A stretch of DNA of 64,000 nucleotides from Halorussus vallis. GTDB taxonomy: Archaea > Halobacteriota > Halobacteria > Halobacteriales > Haladaptataceae. Shown piece by piece: positions 49,739 through 58,495 of this stretch. How positions within the stretch are numbered: the first letter of the stretch is position 1; each line of letters begins with the position of its first letter. A program made the position numbers and the translations under genes. The notes beneath the pieces were generated by a model. It did not search any database. It had not been told where the DNA came from and worked only from the letters and a program-made list of their open reading frames with translations. The stretch spans positions 2,976,001 through 3,040,000 of the forward strand of contig NZ_CP100000.1 of the NCBI RefSeq assembly GCF_024138165.1. Direction: 5' to 3'.

Positions 49739-51223
49739 CTACAGCCCGTATATCTCCCCGAACTTCTCCTCGGCGTAGTCGAGGAAGTAGTCGGCGGTGA
49801 GGTCCTCGCCGGTCGCCCGCCGAATCAGTTCGTCGGTTTCGTACCGCCGGCCCGGCCGGTGGACGTGCTCGGTCAGCCACTCCCGAATGGGCGCGAAGTC
49901 GCCGTCCCGAATCAGCCCCCGCGGGTCGTCGAGTTCCTCCTCGATGGTCGCCCAGAGCTGTGCGGCCAGCACGCTGCCGACCGTGTAGTTCTGGAAGCGC
50001 GCGAAACCGCTGGTCCAGTGGATGTCCTGGAGACAGCCCGCGCTGTCGGTGTCGGGGCGGACTCCGAGGTACCGCTCCATCTTGTCGTTCCACGCGCTCG
50101 GTATCTCCGAAATCGCGAGGTCGCCCGAGACGAACTCCCGCTCTATCTCCGAGCGCAGGATGATGTGCATGTGGTAGGTGAGTTCGTCGGCCTCGACCCG
50201 AATCAGGTTGTCGTCGCGCACCCGGTTGGCGGCCCGGTAGGCCTCCTCGGGGGTGACGCCTTCCAGTTTCTCGGGGAAGTGCTCGCGGAACGTCGGCAGG
50301 AACAGCTCCCAGAACTCCCGGGTCCGACCGACGTGGTTCTCCCAGAAGCGCGACTGGGACTCGTGGACGCCCGACGACCGGGGTTTGCCGAGTGGCGATC
50401 CGTAAGTGTCCCGTCGGAGGCCGAGCCCGTAGGCCGCGTGGCCGAACTCGTGGATGGTCGCGGTCAGCGCGTCGACGGGGTCGTCCTCGTTGAACCGCGT
50501 CGTGATGCGGGCGTCGAACTGGGTGCCCGACATGAACGGGTGGGGCGCGGTGTCGAGGCGGCCGCGGTCCCAGTCGTAGCCCAGCAGGTCCAGGGCGTCC
50601 TCCGAGAGATCGCGCTGGCGCTCGGCGTCGAAGCGCCCCGAGAAGACTTCCGGAATCTCGTCGGCCGCCGAGATCTCCTCGATGAGCGGGACCAGTCCCT
50701 CCTTCAACTCCTCGAAGATGCGCTCGACCGTCGAGAGTTCGAGGGACGGCTCGCTGTCCTCGAACATCACCTCGTAGGGGTCCCGGGAGTCGTCGATGTG
50801 TTCGACGCGCTCGACGTGGAGGTCGACCAGCCGTTCGAGGGTCGGTTCGAACGCCCCGAAGTCGTCGTTGGCCTTCGCCTCCCGCCAGTCGTCCTGGGCT
50901 TCCGACTGGAGGCGCGCGAGTTCCGCGACCAGGTCGCCCGGCACGTCGGTCGCGCGGTCGTACTCGCGGCGGATCTCCCGGAGGACCGCCGCCCGCTCGT
51001 CGTCCGGGTCCTCGGCCTCGGCGGCGTCGAGCAGGCGGCCGGTTTCGTCGTCGGTCAACTGCTCGTGGCCGAGGCTCGACAGCGTGGCCAACTGCTCGGA
51101 CCGGGCGGGCGTGCCGCCCTCGGGCATCGCCACCTGCTGATCCCAGTAGAGGACGCCGGCGCCGTCCTGCAGGTAGCTGAGTCGCTCGTAGCGGTCGAGG
51201 AGGTCGTCGTAGGCGTCTGCCAT
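49739..51223 (-). CDS. M32 carboxypeptidase 1 (thermostable carboxypeptidase Taq family)
   Basis: This 494-residue zinc peptidase removes residues from the C-terminus of peptides. The zinc motif is IHEFGHAAYG near residues 255-264 (HExxH), with the third ligand in HESQSRFWENHVG. YLGVRPDTDSAGCLQDIHW and FQNYTVGSVLAAQLWATIEE are other family blocks. It starts MADAYDDLLDRYERLSYLQD and lacks a signal peptide, so it is cytoplasmic. A close paralogue lies at 53360-54892 with two lipoprotein genes between them. The short stop-side gap is marked by the candidate RNA. Confidence 0.93.
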   Translation of the reverse strand: MADAYDDLLDRYERLSYLQDGAGVLYWDQQVAMPEGGTPARSEQLATLSSLGHEQLTDDETGRLLDAAEAEDPDDERAAVLREIRREYDRATDVPGDLVAELARLQSEAQDDWREAKANDDFGAFEPTLERLVDLHVERVEHIDDSRDPYEVMFEDSEPSLELSTVERIFEELKEGLVPLIEEISAADEIPEVFSGRFDAERQRDLSEDALDLLGYDWDRGRLDTAPHPFMSGTQFDARITTRFNEDDPVDALTATIHEFGHAAYGLGLRRDTYGSPLGKPRSSGVHESQSRFWENHVGRTREFWELFLPTFREHFPEKLEGVTPEEAYRAANRVRDDNLIRVEADELTYHMHIILRSEIEREFVSGDLAISEIPSAWNDKMERYLGVRPDTDSAGCLQDIHWTSGFARFQNYTVGSVLAAQLWATIEEELDDPRGLIRDGDFAPIREWLTEHVHRPGRRYETDELIRRATGEDLTADYFLDYAEEKFGEIYGL

Positions 51224-51340
51224 ACCGTCGCGTTACCTCGCCGGCGTATCAACGTGCGGGTCGCGGCGAGGGCCGCGGGGTTCCCGGCGTCCCGCGCGCA
51301 CCTCCGAACGCTTAAGATGGTGGTAATTCAACACTTTCGC

Positions 51341-51877
51341 ATGCCCTCCAGAAGACGAGTCCTCGCGGTCGGCTGTCTCGCGCTGACCGGCGGCGCGGGT
51401 TGCGTCCGGATGCGGAGCGCGGTCGCCGCCGAGAACGCGAACGACGGAACCGACGAGACGACCGACGAAACCACCACCGAGACGACCGGCGCCACCGCAA
51501 CGACGAGCGCCACCGGCGAGTTCCGAATCGTGATTACCGACGGCGACGGCGGGGAAGTCGAACTCGCGACCGGCGCGGACGTCGCCACGGTCGGCGACGT
51601 CCGGCAGTCGAGACAGGGCGACTATCACGTACCGATGACGCTGACCGACGAGGGGACCGCCAAGTTCCGGTCGGGCCTCGAATCGGTCGGCGCGCTCGAA
51701 AACCGGGACGACCACGAGATTCGGACGTACTTCGACGGCAACCTGGTCCACTCGGCGCACCTCGGCCCGAGTCTGGCCGCGGCCATCCGCGAGGGCGACT
51801 GGAATGGGGAGTTCGTCCTCGCGACCGCCGACCGCGAGACGGCCCGTCGGGTCAGGGTCGCGCTCGAAGGCAGATAG
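51341..51877 (+). CDS. Lipoprotein with a SecDF P1-head-like domain
   Basis: This 178-residue exported protein starts MPSRRRVLAVGCLALTGGAG followed by Cys, a Tat-type signal with a lipobox. A Thr/Glu-rich linker follows to about residue 62. The C-terminal 115 residues resemble the SecD P1 head: VPMTLTDEGTAKFRSGLESV, YFDGNLVHSAHLGPSLAAAI and GEFVLATADRETARRVRVAL match the usual ltxeGaxkF...G...vatA..La order. There are no membrane helices beyond the signal. It may interact with SecDF, or this may be a spare fold; both are inference. Confidence 0.65.
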   Translation: MPSRRRVLAVGCLALTGGAGCVRMRSAVAAENANDGTDETTDETTTETTGATATTSATGEFRIVITDGDGGEVELATGADVATVGDVRQSRQGDYHVPMTLTDEGTAKFRSGLESVGALENRDDHEIRTYFDGNLVHSAHLGPSLAAAIREGDWNGEFVLATADRETARRVRVALEGR

Positions 51878-51917
51878 GCCGGTCCGACGCTCGGTCGGCG
51901 CTCGTCTCTCCTCGCTT

Positions 51918-51950
51918 CGGTCGGCGGGCGGCGACGCCGCCCGCCGACCG
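51918..51950. repeat. Perfect inverted repeat between convergent genes
   Basis: The arms 51918-51932 (cggtcggcgggcggc) and 51936-51950 are exact reverse complements around the loop gac. It sits 40 bases after one stop and 34 bases before the other, in the convergent gap. Confidence 0.87.
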
Positions 51951-51984
51951 GGAAATCCAGTAACGTCCTGCGTTCGGCGACCGC

Positions 51985-53184
51985 TCAGGTTCTGTTCTTG
52001 ACCCCCGACGCCCACTGGGGCCACTGCTGGCGCTCTTCGAGGCCGCTGACGTCGACCTCGCCCGACATCGCCATGATGGCCTTGGCGTCGCGCAGACTCC
52101 ACACCGCGCCGTCCTCGTGGAAAAGGCCGTTCAGGATACCGAACTTGCGCTGGGCGGGCACGAACGCCGGCTGGAGCATCAGCGACCAGAAGAAGTTGCC
52201 GAACCCGGCCTGGTGTATCAGCGGCGCGACCGACGCGTAGTTGGGCACCTTCTGGTGCCCGGGGGGTTCGGAGTTGAACCCGGTCGCAGACCGGATGCGC
52301 TGCCACTCCGAGAGGTACACCGGAACGTCGAGTTCGTCGGCGACGTTCTTGTTGGATTGGAGCATCTCCCGGTAGACCTCGCGGTTCTCCGCGAAGTTGT
52401 AGTGGAACTGGAGCGCGTCGCAACCCCAGTCGAGGTAGTCGGCGTTGTTGGCCATGCTGGTCGACCCCACCGTCAGCGGCACCGACCCCTTCATCTGCTT
52501 CATCGTCCGGAACATGCTCTTGGCGAAGTTCATCACGTAGCCCCGCCATCCGGGTTCGTTCATCGCCTCGATGGCCAGCAGGCGGTCGTCGTCGCCGTAC
52601 CGCTCCATGAACCACTTCACGTACTTCCGGGGTTCGCCCCACCGCGACTTCCGTCGCATGACCTTCGAGGAGGGCGACCGGACCCCCGTCGCCGTCTGCG
52701 GGTTCGTGTTGTGCAGGCGCTTCTTCGTCGGTTCGGCGCCCGCGAAGTCGAACAGACCCATCAGCACCTTCAGCCCGCGCTCCTCGGCGGCCGAGAGGAA
52801 GTGGTCGAGGCGCTTTTCGAGCTTCTGGGGGTCCTCGTGCCAGAGTTCGAAGCTAGACCACGTCCGGATGGCGTTGAGGTTCACCTTCGTCGCGTAGCCG
52901 AGGTCGCGCTCTATCACCTTGCGGTCGTAGTTCGCCCACTGCTGGTAGAAGTTGAACGCCCGCGCGGGTAGGTAGATGGCGCCCCGGACGTCGACGACGC
53001 CGAGGTTCTGTGCGTAGTCGGCGGAGCCGAGGTCGTACTGGACGGTCGTTCCCGCCGGCGACGTCGGTTCGCTCGAACTGGTCGTCTGCGAGTTCGGCGC
53101 GATGGCGGAACACCCGGCTATCGACGCGAGACTCCCCGCGACGCCCGCGGTGAGGAACCGGCGCCGGGTAGAGGGCTTGACCAT
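51985..53184 (-). CDS. Glycoside-hydrolase-like lipoprotein (cellulase/GH5 superfamily)
   Basis: This 399-residue exported protein has a Tat-type start, MVKPSTRRRFLTAGVAGSLA, with lipobox IAGCSAI. A TIM-barrel of the GH5/cellulase superfamily follows. The first catalytic region is LAIEAMNEPGWRGYV (NEP motif) near residues 194-208. The second Glu lies in VYLSEWQRIRSATGF near residues 299-313. A substrate-cleft segment is IRTWSSFELWHEDP near the N-terminal third. It may cut a beta-1,4-linked polysaccharide at the cell surface, but the substrate is unknown. It lies between the two M32 genes. Confidence 0.78.
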   Translation of the reverse strand: MVKPSTRRRFLTAGVAGSLASIAGCSAIAPNSQTTSSSEPTSPAGTTVQYDLGSADYAQNLGVVDVRGAIYLPARAFNFYQQWANYDRKVIERDLGYATKVNLNAIRTWSSFELWHEDPQKLEKRLDHFLSAAEERGLKVLMGLFDFAGAEPTKKRLHNTNPQTATGVRSPSSKVMRRKSRWGEPRKYVKWFMERYGDDDRLLAIEAMNEPGWRGYVMNFAKSMFRTMKQMKGSVPLTVGSTSMANNADYLDWGCDALQFHYNFAENREVYREMLQSNKNVADELDVPVYLSEWQRIRSATGFNSEPPGHQKVPNYASVAPLIHQAGFGNFFWSLMLQPAFVPAQRKFGILNGLFHEDGAVWSLRDAKAIMAMSGEVDVSGLEERQQWPQWASGVKNRT

Positions 53185-53359
53185 AGGCGATGCACTACAT
53201 CCTTCTCAATAACGGTTATTGCGAGAAGACAGAATCGAGACAGGTACGGTAGCTGTCTCCCGGAGGAAGATAGCCGGACGAGAGAGCTTCTCCCCGCCGA
53301 AAAACGATAGAAAAACCGCGAGTCGATCGAGCACGGTCGGCTCGGCGGAATTACTCTGC

Positions 53360-54892
53360 TTACTGGTACTCGTCGAGTTCGTACAGGTCGCCGTACTTGG
53401 CCTTCGCGTAGTCGAGGAAGTGGTCGGCGGTGTACTCCTCGCCGGTCGCCCGCTCGATGAGGTCGTCGGTGGTGTACCGACTGCCGTGCCGGTGGACGTT
53501 CTCGGTCAGCCAGTCGTGGAGCGGTTCGAAGTCGCCCTCGGCGATCTTCTCGTCGATGTCCTCGACGTCGTCCTGGATGCTGTCGTAGAGCTGTGCGGCC
53601 AGCACGCTCCCCAGCGAGTAGGTCGGGAAGTAGCCGAAGTCGCCGTGGCTCCAGTGGATGTCCTGCAGACAGCCGTCGGCGTCGGTGTCGGGGCGCACGC
53701 CGAGGTACTCTTCGTACTTGTCGTTCCAGACCTCCGGCACGTCCTCGACGTCGAGGTCGCCCCGGATGAGGTCGCGCTCGATTTCGAACCGGACCACGAT
53801 GTGCATGTGGTAGGTGAGTTCGTCCGCCTCGACCCGAATCAGATTGTCCTCGTACACCTGGTTGGCGGCCTCGTAGACGTCCTCGACCGAGGCGTCCTCG
53901 AGCTTTTCGGGGAACCGCTCGCGCATCGTCGGCAGGAACCGCTCCCAGAATGGCGCCGAGCGCCCGACGTGGTTCTCCCAGAGGCGCGACTGGGACTCGT
54001 GGACGGTCATGTCGCGGGACTCGCCCAGCGGCGTGCCGTAGTCCTCGCGGGGCAGGCCGAGCGTGTAGGTCGCGTGGCCGAACTCGTGGATGGTGCTCAT
54101 CAGCGCGCCCAGCGGGTCCTCCTCGTTGAACCGCGTGGTGACCCGGGCGTCGAACTGGTTGCCAGTCGAGAACGGGTGGGGCGCAGTGTCGAGGCGGCCG
54201 TGGTCCCAGTCGTAGCCCAGCGTGTCGAGCACGTCGCGGGCCAGTTCCTCCTGGGTGTCGACGTCGTACTCGCCTTCGAAGGTGTCGGTGGCGAGGTCGG
54301 CGTCCGACTCCCGGACCGCCTCGACCAGCGGGACGAGTTCGTCGCGGAGCCGTTGGAGCACTTCCTCGGCCTTCTCGATGCCGAGGTACGGCTCGTAGTC
54401 CTCGAACAGCACCTCGTAGGGGTCGCGGTCGGGGTCGATGTGCTCGGCGTACTCGCGCTTGAGTTCGACCAACTTCTCGAGCGTGGGCGCGAACGTCTCG
54501 AAGTCGTCCTCCTCGCGGGCCTCCTTCCAGACCGGCATCGCCTCCGAGGAGACCTCCGAGATTTCCTTCACGAGCTCCTCGGGCACCTTCGCCGCCCGGT
54601 CGTGCTTGCGGCGAATCTCGCGGACGACCGCCTCGCGCTCGGCGTCCAGGTCCTCGGCTTCGAGTTCGTCGAGCAGGTCGGCCATCTCGTCGGACGTGAG
54701 CAGTTCGTGGCTCAGCGTCGAGAGCGTCGAGCGCTGTTGGGACCGGGCGGGCGTGCCGCCCTCGGGCATCATGACCTCCTGGTCCCACCCGAGCACGCCC
54801 CCGGCCTGGGCGATGTTCGAGAGTCGCTGCACCTTCTGCACGAACGCCTCGTACGCGTCTGACGCCTCGTCCGCGGCGGCTTCGCTTGCCAT
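53360..54892 (-). CDS. M32 carboxypeptidase 2 (paralogue)
   Basis: This 510-residue zinc carboxypeptidase starts MASEAAADEASDAYEAFVQK. The zinc motif is IHEFGHATYTLGLPRE and the third ligand is in TVHESQSRLWENHVGRSA. Blocks such as MPEGGTPARSQQ, IRVEADELTYHMHI and YLGVRPDTDADGCLQDIHW are shared with the copy at 49739-51223, so both are intact and descend from one duplication. The N-terminus is extended by about 16 residues compared with copy 1. No signal peptide is seen, so it is cytoplasmic. Confidence 0.93.
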   Translation of the reverse strand: MASEAAADEASDAYEAFVQKVQRLSNIAQAGGVLGWDQEVMMPEGGTPARSQQRSTLSTLSHELLTSDEMADLLDELEAEDLDAEREAVVREIRRKHDRAAKVPEELVKEISEVSSEAMPVWKEAREEDDFETFAPTLEKLVELKREYAEHIDPDRDPYEVLFEDYEPYLGIEKAEEVLQRLRDELVPLVEAVRESDADLATDTFEGEYDVDTQEELARDVLDTLGYDWDHGRLDTAPHPFSTGNQFDARVTTRFNEEDPLGALMSTIHEFGHATYTLGLPREDYGTPLGESRDMTVHESQSRLWENHVGRSAPFWERFLPTMRERFPEKLEDASVEDVYEAANQVYEDNLIRVEADELTYHMHIVVRFEIERDLIRGDLDVEDVPEVWNDKYEEYLGVRPDTDADGCLQDIHWSHGDFGYFPTYSLGSVLAAQLYDSIQDDVEDIDEKIAEGDFEPLHDWLTENVHRHGSRYTTDDLIERATGEEYTADHFLDYAKAKYGDLYELDEYQ

Positions 54893-55033
54893 CGAGGCCA
54901 GCTAAGGTGTCAACCGTTATCAAAGCGAGGGTTTCGGAACGAAATACGCGCATCGACCGGCGGTCGCTCGCGTCCGGTGGTCGTCCGCGCACGGCGACCG
55001 CTCGCGCTCGGCGACCGCTCGGAACGGCGACGT

Positions 55034-56248
55034 TCAGTCCTGGACGAACCGCTCCGCGGTCCCGCGGTATATCTCGTAGCACCGCTCCAGCACGTCGAGG
55101 CTCACGCTCTCGTCCTTGGTGTGCGCTTCGCCCGGTTCGGAGGCCCCGCAGACGACGCAGGTCGTCCCGGCCTGCGCCAACCACCCGGCGTCGGTCGCGT
55201 GGGGTTTCGTGACGAGTTCGGGCATCGGCGACCCGGACGCCGACTCGGCGTCCGGGTCCGCACCCGCCGCCCGCTCCGCATGGGCGTCCCTCGCGGCCGC
55301 CAGCACCGTCTCGGCGAACGCCTCGTCGTCGCAGCGCATCGGCGGGAGGTCCTGGTCGACGGCCCACTCGACGCCCGCTATCTCCTCGACGCGCTCCAGC
55401 GCGGCGCGCTCGCCGGGGACGGTCCGCTCGTCGACGGTCACCTCGCAGGTTTCGGGGATCACGTTCCAGGCGCTCCCGCCGTCGATTTCGGTCGCGGCGA
55501 CGCTCCCCCGGAGTCGCTCGCCGAACACCTTGACCGCGGGGAACTCTAGGTCCCGAATCAAATCGACGGCGTCGCAGGCCCGGTAGATGGCGTTGTCGCC
55601 CGACTCTGGTTCGCTGGCGTGGGCCGCGGCCCCGCGAGCGGTGACGGTGCTCCCCCGGCGGCCCTTGTGGGCGACCACCACGTCGGTCACGCCCGGCTTC
55701 GAGTAGTTCGTCGACCCCTCGGCGACCACGGCATGGTCGGGCGCGAACCCCTCGTCGATGGCGGCCCGGGCGCCCACGCCGCCGATTTCCTCGCCGACGA
55801 AACTGGCGAAGACGAGTTCGCACTCCGAACCGGCGAGGTCGGCGTCGTCGGACTGCGTCCGACTTCCCGAGGTCCGGTGGACCTCGCTGTCCCGAAACGC
55901 CAGCATCGCCGCCGCCACGGAGCCTTTCATGTCGGCGGTGCCCCGGCCGTAGAGCCGGCCGTCGCGCTCCTCGACGACGTAGCCGCCGTCGTCGGTCGTC
56001 TGGGACGCCGCGGGCGGCACCACGTCGTGGTGGCCCACGAGCGCGAGCGAGCGACGGGCGGGACGGTCGACTTCGCCCGCTCCGCCTCCCCGTCGCGCGA
56101 TGACGTTCCCGGCGTCGTCGCGGGTCACCTCGGCGTCGGTTTCGGCCCGGAGCCACGACTCGATGCGGTCGCCCGCCGCGGTTTCGTCCTCGTGGCTCGG
56201 TATCGAGACGAGTTCGCGGGTGAGGTCCTCGACCTCGCGTGCGCTCAT
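55034..56248 (-). CDS. M20-family metallohydrolase (ArgE/DapE/CPG2 type)
   Basis: This 404-residue enzyme has the M20 pattern: LALVGHHDVVPPAASQTTDD near residues 72-91 (first metal His/Asp), YGRGTADMKGSVAAAMLAFR (shared metal Asp), and ASFVGEEIGGVGARAAIDEG with the EE pair. A dimerisation domain follows in the middle (residues about 190-300), and the late His is in TKPHATDAGWLAQAG. It hydrolyses an acyl-amino acid or peptide. The start MSAREVEDLTRELVSIPSHE is family-like. It is near two M32 peptidase genes, suggesting peptide turnover. Confidence 0.88.
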   Translation of the reverse strand: MSAREVEDLTRELVSIPSHEDETAAGDRIESWLRAETDAEVTRDDAGNVIARRGGGAGEVDRPARRSLALVGHHDVVPPAASQTTDDGGYVVEERDGRLYGRGTADMKGSVAAAMLAFRDSEVHRTSGSRTQSDDADLAGSECELVFASFVGEEIGGVGARAAIDEGFAPDHAVVAEGSTNYSKPGVTDVVVAHKGRRGSTVTARGAAAHASEPESGDNAIYRACDAVDLIRDLEFPAVKVFGERLRGSVAATEIDGGSAWNVIPETCEVTVDERTVPGERAALERVEEIAGVEWAVDQDLPPMRCDDEAFAETVLAAARDAHAERAAGADPDAESASGSPMPELVTKPHATDAGWLAQAGTTCVVCGASEPGEAHTKDESVSLDVLERCYEIYRGTAERFVQD

Positions 56249-56403
56249 GTCTCTGTTGAGGGCGTGCGGAGATTTCAAATCGATGGTGGCTAGGGTGGGT
56301 GTTCGTCGACGCTGGAGCCGGTCGATTCGACGATGCGACGAGTGTTGTCAACTTTGCACGAGCCAAAGCACGTCGAATGGAAGACGAGACGCTAGCTACT
56401 CGC

Positions 56404-56547
56404 GATGCAAATGAGTACCTGCACCGCAACCGCATTGCGACAGCCACACGCCTCCCCAGCCGACTCCCTCGTTCGCTCCTAACAGTCGCTCACTCGGTCA
56501 TCCCTCGCGCGGAATGGTCGCGCCACGAGGGCGCGACCGCGCGCGCC
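56404..56547 (-). repeat. Type A element, reverse arm of inverted pair 2
   Basis: The plus strand runs gatgcaaatgagtacctgca, ccgcaaccgcattgcgacag, then ccacacgcctccccagccga at 56444-56463, catccctcgcgcggaatgg, and ends gcgcgcgcc at 56547. It faces the next forward arm across a 41-base spacer. Confidence 0.8.
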
Positions 56548-56588
56548 ACGTCGGACGTAGAGATTCACGAACTACCATCTCTGGTCAC

Positions 56589-56790
56589 GGCGCGCGCTGG
56601 CGCGACTTCGCGGTCACGCGAGCGAAGCGAGGGTGACCTCGGAAGACGCGGGTTGTCTTCCGGCAGTTTGGAGTCGCGCCTTCGTTGCGCGAGGGATGAC
56701 CGAGTGCCCCGTAGGGGCACGAAAGAATCGGTTGGGGAGGCGTGTGGTCTGCGGTGGCGGTTGCGGTGAGGTTACTCACTGGAGTCGTGC
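56589..56790 (+). repeat. Type A element, forward arm of inverted pair 2
   Basis: It begins ggcgcgcgctggcgcgac, carries an extra hairpin-like gaagacgcgggttgtcttc, then cgcgagggatgaccgag, tcggttggggaggcgtgtgg at 56728-56747 and the GCGGT-rich end with ggttactcactgg. Confidence 0.8.
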
Positions 56791-56880
56791 TAGTCCTCGC
56801 TACCGTTACTTCGACCTCATTCGACGAAGTTCTGTTACGTTCGCTGTAACTCACTACTCATACTCCGAAACCGTTTGCGT

Positions 56881-57138
56881 TCAGGCCTCTTCTCGCTGGT
56901 AGTCCCGGACCGCCTCGCGCACCCGGCTCAAGCGCGCCGAGGTTTCGCCGGTGGTTTCGCTCTCCAGCCTGTCGAGTTCGGCCCGGACCTCTTCGAGTCG
57001 GTCGGCCTTCGGCGGGGCGTCGTCGGCCTGCATCTCCGAGAGCACCCGCTCGATGGACACCAGCGGCTCGCGAACGTCGCGTTCTGCTTCCTCCCGAATC
57101 TCCCGAATCTCCTCGTGGACGGCTTCGAGGTCGGTCAC
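56881..57138 (-). CDS. Haloarchaeal coiled-coil protein (DUF7553-like)
   Basis: The product of about 85 residues is almost entirely helical: VTDLEAVHEEIREIREEAER, then VREPLVSIERVLSEMQADDA and RLEEVRAELDRLESETTGET, ending REAVRDYQREEA. Heptad-like spacing suggests a coiled coil. I recall this as DUF7553 in haloarchaea. The start is either the GTG at 57138 or a GTG at 57150 (VRCDVTDLEAV); I prefer 57138 because VTDLEAVHEE is closer to the family start. The function is unknown. Confidence 0.6.
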   Translation of the reverse strand: MTDLEAVHEEIREIREEAERDVREPLVSIERVLSEMQADDAPPKADRLEEVRAELDRLESETTGETSARLSRVREAVRDYQREEA

Positions 57139-57314
57139 GTCACACCGCACGCCGCGCGGGTGAAAAGGTGTATTGGCTGTACTGACTGTCGGTTCGCGGC
57201 CCGTTCCGTCCGTCGGCGGTCGTCACCGGCCGCGACGGCTGTCGGTCGTTGGCTCCCGCCACACCCGGACCACTCCGCCCCAAGCGGCAAGCCCTTCGAC
57301 GTCCTAAGCGGGCT

Positions 57315-58367
57315 ATGTTCGACGAGCGGTGCGGATACACCTACGAGGCGGCGACCCTGTCGGACCTCGGAGGCGTCTGCTGTTGGCGGCCGACCTGGGA
57401 GGATACCGAGCGGTGCATCTGGCACGCCAACGTACCGCAGAAACCGACCGCGGCGCTGGAGGCGGCCACGCCGACGCTCGGCCAGCGCCTGGACGGCCTC
57501 ACGCTGACCGACGTGGAACTGTCTGACACGACGTGGTTCGCGGGCCGAACGCTCGTCGACGCCCAGTTCGTCGACTGCAACTTCCAGGACGTCGACTTCA
57601 GTGGCTCCGACCTCCGACACGCGCGATTCGAGGGCGTCGACGCCCAGCGCGCCCGGTTCACCGGCGCGAACCTCGAACACGCCGAGTTCGACCGCACCGA
57701 CCTCCGGGCCTCGAACCTGGAGGACGCGCGGTTGCACTACGCCGTCTTCGCCAACGTCCGAGTCGACGAGTCGACGCTGTTCGGGAAACGCGTGGTCTAC
57801 GAGGCCGAACTCGGCGAGCGAACCGACTCCGAGGAGCGAATCGAGCGCTTCGAGGCCGCCCGCTGGACCTACCGAACGCTCCAGCAACTCGCGGAGGACA
57901 ACGGCCTGACGCGGGTCGCCCAGCGGTACTACCTCCGCCAGAAGGACCTGCGTCGGCGCCTCGCCTGGGAGTCGGGGTCGTACGTCCGTGCGGTCGGCGA
58001 GGAGGGCTGGCGGTGGACCACGGGCTACGGGAGCAGTCCGTGGCAGGTCGTCACCACCTCCGCGATGGTCATCCTCGTCTGTGCGGTGCTGTACCCGCTG
58101 ACCGGCGGCATCCAGGAGGCGGCCGACCAGCGGGTCATCACCTACACCATCGAGAATCCCGACACGGCGCCCGGCTGGTACCTGGGACTCGTCCTCTTCA
58201 AGAGTCTCTACTTCAGCACCGTCACCTTCGCGACGCTGGGCTACGGCGACATTCAACCGGTTGGGACGGTCGCGCGGGCCATCGCGGGAGTCGAGGCCCT
58301 TACGGGGCAACTGCTGGTGGCACTCTTGGTGTTCGTGCTTACCCGGAACGTGACGTGGTCGGAGTAG
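57315..58367 (+). CDS. Pentapeptide-repeat protein fused to a potassium-channel pore
   Basis: This 350-residue protein has three parts. The N-terminus MFDERCGYTYEAATLSDLGG is followed by VCCWRPTWEDTERCIWHANV, a Cys-rich, zinc-like head. Pentapeptide repeats (residues about 65-150) follow, for example DLRHARFEGVDAQRARFTGA and NLEHAEFDRTDLRASNLED. The C-terminal 100 residues have two helices around a pore loop with TLGYGD near residue 309, the potassium filter. It is therefore a two-helix potassium channel tethered to a right-handed beta-helix. A sensory role for the head is inference. The ATG at 57315 is the family-like start. Confidence 0.85.
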   Translation: MFDERCGYTYEAATLSDLGGVCCWRPTWEDTERCIWHANVPQKPTAALEAATPTLGQRLDGLTLTDVELSDTTWFAGRTLVDAQFVDCNFQDVDFSGSDLRHARFEGVDAQRARFTGANLEHAEFDRTDLRASNLEDARLHYAVFANVRVDESTLFGKRVVYEAELGERTDSEERIERFEAARWTYRTLQQLAEDNGLTRVAQRYYLRQKDLRRRLAWESGSYVRAVGEEGWRWTTGYGSSPWQVVTTSAMVILVCAVLYPLTGGIQEAADQRVITYTIENPDTAPGWYLGLVLFKSLYFSTVTFATLGYGDIQPVGTVARAIAGVEALTGQLLVALLVFVLTRNVTWSE

Positions 58368-58495
58368 TTCGGGGAGGTAGAGACGACGGTCGTCGCGGGG
58401 GCGAGTCTACAAGAGAGTTGGGAGCGTGTTTCTCCGTCGGGCCGAACTCCGGACGCGCCACCGCGACGTCCGGACTCGACCTCGGAGGAGAACGC

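Larger units (their letters stand above)
56249..56880. other. Gene-free stretch containing a paired type A element
   Basis: It contains one reverse arm (56404-56547), a 41-base spacer and one forward arm (56589-56790), then an AT-richer block up to 56880. No open frame has convincing codon use. Confidence 0.7.
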
